From Lucinisca nassula (lineage: Eukaryota > Mollusca > Bivalvia > Lucinida > Lucinidae): a DNA stretch of 64,000 nt. Shown here piece by piece: positions 61,922 through 64,000 of this stretch. A program made the position numbers and the translations under genes. The DNA lies in contig OY757015.1 in NCBI GenBank assembly GCA_963580285.1, forward strand, positions 131,626,717 through 131,690,716, given 5' to 3'. The notes below the pieces were generated by a model. That model had not been told where the DNA came from and made no database searches. It saw only the letters and a list, made by a program, of their open reading frames with translations. Every line of letters starts with the position of its first letter. Position 1 is the stretch's first letter.

Positions 61922-62467
61922 AATTGTGTGCATATGTGCGTGCGTACGTGTGTGCGTTCGTTTTTTTGTGCTTGCGGTCACCAAGCGCCCATATAACATG
62001 TGGATACTCAGTCTGATCCGAGTCTGCGCTGTGCGCATGACAGCAGACACGTTTTTGCATACTATACTCATGTTCTTTGCAACTTATTCGTTTCATCGAG
62101 CGCTGTGGGTGAGGTGATGGTGTCTTGTGTCTTGCGACACTGGGGCGTTCTGCTGGTTTGAGTTGCAGTTGGACAAGACTTGCTAGCATAGTATCAGATG
62201 CGGGTAGAGGCGCAATGTTGTTTTTTTTTTAGCCGGCGCATAACAAAACCTACAATAAGACCTGTGTGACTAGCACAGACTCATATCAACCTGCGCACCC
62301 ATCCACTATAACAAGACCTTATGCTTATGTCTCTTTGCATAGATAGTAGCCTATAGTAGGTAGATGCGATCAGCGAAGACTCTGGTCAGGCTGCGCGAAT
62401 GCGCAGACTGAACTGAGTCTTCGCTGGTCGCTCAAGCCTTCTTGTAGAATTTTGTCATACGCTGAGC
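61918..62467. other. No gene; hairpin at 62372-62430
   Basis: GCGAAGACTCTGGTCAGGCT pairs with TGAACTGAGTCTTCGC. This is the same hairpin family as 6596-6648. A CAGTCTGATCCGAGTCTGCG half-copy is at 62009. Confidence 0.5.
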
Positions 62468-62732
62468 GGCTGCACGATGCTTCCACGCAGAGCTGAATCC
62501 GGCCCGCACACTAGTACTGGTTAGCCGCGTAGAGGATCTAAGCCTGTCCAGGAACCGCGGTGCGAGGCGGACCGTCCATGCTAATAAACCCTATTGGTTT
62601 CATTGGGCGACAGGGCTTGAGATGTCATTTCATCTCAATGTCGGGTAAAAGTCCCACAAAATTGGAAGCAACATCTCCAAACTGACCTTTACAGTGTTGA
62701 CGGGGACGTTAAACCTCAAATCAAACAAACAA
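62468..62732 (+). mobile_element. SINE-C (plus), 5'-truncated
   Basis: Begins CTGCACGATGCTTCCACGCA, ends GTTGACGGGGACGTTAAACC and CAAACAAACAAA. Carries the CCGCGGTGCGAGGCGGACC variant also seen at 27240 and 60288. Confidence 0.78.
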
Positions 62733-62956
62733 AAACATACGCTGAGCTCATTTTTAGCTCTCCTGGTCAGCTTATGCCGTGTTCTGTGGACAACGTCCAT
62801 CTTCCTTTCGTTACTTTTCACATTTTTAACATCTCATCCAGAAACTCATATTAAATTGAGCTGATAGTTGGTGGGAGGCATTGCGGCAACATGTCGACTC
62901 ATAATTCCCAAAGAATGGCAAACACCTTGCAATGCTTCAAACGACAAATTTTCGGC
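62733..62956. other. Unassigned spacer between SINEs
   Basis: No coding or repeat signal. Confidence 0.3.
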
Positions 62957-63203
62957 CCGCGCCCATCGGGGCTTGAAGAAATAGATGGGCTGCATGATGC
63001 TTCCACGCAGAGGTGAAACCAACCCGCACACGAGTACTGGTAAACCGCTTAGAGGATCTAAGCCTGCCCAGGCAAAGCTGTGCGTGTCGGACAGTCCATG
63101 CTTGTTTCATTGGGCGACAGGGCTTGAGATGTCATTTCATCTCAATGTCGGGTAAAAGTCCCATTGGAAGCGACGGGGACGTTAAACCCCAAATCAAACA
63201 CAT
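62957..63203 (+). mobile_element. SINE-C (plus), two internal deletions
   Basis: GCCCATCGGGGCTTGAAGAA head. It lacks TATAAACCCTATTGG and the CGTCTCCAAAATGACC segment, and ends GACGGGGACGTTAAACCCCA. Confidence 0.75.
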
Positions 63204-63207
63204 CATC

Positions 63208-63350
63208 GAGCGCTATGAGTGAGTGAGTGTTTGATTTTTACGTCCCACCAACAGCTAAAGTCATATGGAGACGGGACCTCGGTTTAAAGACTCATCCGAA
63301 AGTCTGGAGAAGCCCGGGGTCGATCCTGCGATCCCTGGTTTAATAAGTCT
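63208..63350 (-). mobile_element. tRNA-Thr-headed SINE (minus)
   Basis: GAGTGAGTGAGTGTTTGATT tail, CACCAACAGCTAAAGTCATA body and GGGGTCGATCCTGCGATCCC head; reverse of 7227-7402. Confidence 0.65.
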
Positions 63351-63425
63351 CCATCTTTTCTCAGCAATTTCTGATCTGATCTTAATTGCAGATAATAAGG
63401 AGAGTTAAAAGGAACTGCGACAATG

Positions 63426-63725
63426 TGTTTGTTTGTTTGATTTGAGGTTTAGCCTCCCCGCCAACAATGTAAAGGTCATTTTGGAGACGTTGCTTTCAAT
63501 TTTGAAGGACTTTTACCCGACATTGCGATGAAATGACATCTCAAGCCTTTCGCCAAATGAAATCAATAGGGATTTTAGCATGGACGGGCCGACTCGCACC
63601 GCTTTGTCTGGGCAGGCTTAGATCATCTAAGCGGTTTACGAGTACTCGTTTGCGGGTCGGTTTTAGCTCTGCGTGGAAGCATCATGCAGCCCATCTATTT
63701 CTTCAAGCCTCAGTGGGCGGGGGAG
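63426..63725 (-). mobile_element. SINE-C (minus)
   Basis: TGTTTGTTTGATTTGAGGTT tail to TTCAAGCCTCAGTGGGCGGG head, full length. Confidence 0.78.
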
Positions 63726-64000
63726 GTAACTGAGACAATCACATGTCATATTCTTCCCACAATATCACTAGGGAAAGAAGTCGAAAAATGGAGTGACTAC
63801 AGTAAAAAAACTGGACATCAGGTAAACCATGTCAGCAGCTCTTTCTCAAACAGGTGTGGAGCAATATACATAATGGGGGAAAGAATCAGAATCACCAACA
63901 TGACCAACATTAAACTGGAAGACAAATTTAACTAAAATGCACATCCTATATGATTAGGGAAAGAACAGGCATACGTCTACTTTGAGTTCGAATTTGGACC
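63726..64000. other. Nothing recognised at window end
   Basis: A plus frame continues from the SINE to about 63935 but has no recognisable motif. Confidence 0.3.

Noticed and set aside
61682..62189. Open frames of HTHTHT / VCVCVC type
   Set aside because: They result from the (GT)n microsatellite.

Overview
The window looks like AT-rich nuclear DNA of a mollusc, most likely a bivalve. It is dense in nested transposable elements and carries one recognisable multi-exon host gene. The signs pointing to a bivalve are pearl/HINE-like elements with tandem ~160-bp cores and an (ACGG)n tract, several tRNA-headed SINE families ending in a shared ACGTTAAAC-type 3' motif, large families of palindromic hairpin MITEs, and spliced exons for a thrombospondin type-1 (TSP1) repeat protein. 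No bacterial gene organisation, CRISPR array, rRNA or functional tRNA gene was seen.

Host gene: five plus-strand exons (26301-26390, 28713-28750, 31961-32104, 34213-34410, 45962-46131) have AG/GT borders and join without a frame break (phases 2-2, 2-1, 1-1, 1-1, 1-stop). They encode a Cys-rich segment, two TSP1 repeats and a Cys-rich C-terminus that resembles a type-2 chitin-binding domain, followed by AATAAA at 46139. The product is probably secreted. The 5' exons were not found. The introns are filled with repeats.

Layout: 0-5 kb holds a pearl-like element inside a MITE and a broken non-LTR retrotransposon. 5-16 kb holds MITEs, SINEs, a Penelope-like RT fragment, and a ~426-bp tandem array invaded by a hairpin element. 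17.1-23.5 kb is a DNA-transposon remnant with ~1-kb inverted arms and a SWIM zinc-finger relic; one arm is split by a CR1/L2-like LINE. 24-34 kb is the gene interior with SINEs and MITEs. At 34.4-43.3 kb a second LINE is inserted in a pearl-like array and is itself split by a 1.8-kb segment copied from 40.8-42.6 kb; a complete-ended mariner lies at 41990-43342. A second, dead mariner is at 44268-45679.

The most unusual part is 47.6-59.3 kb. Two near-identical ~3.2-3.4-kb elements lie in opposite orientation. Each is bounded by inverted arrays of a ~17-bp GGCCGAGGTGTCTAG-type repeat, and one copy is flanked by an 8-bp target duplication (CAGAGTCT). They look like foldback transposons with satellite-type terminal repeats. 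Between them is another ~1.3-kb palindrome carrying perfect CRE motifs. The last 5 kb holds SINEs, a TA-flanked Tc1-like MITE and a microsatellite.

All family names come from motif recognition by eye; no database search was run.
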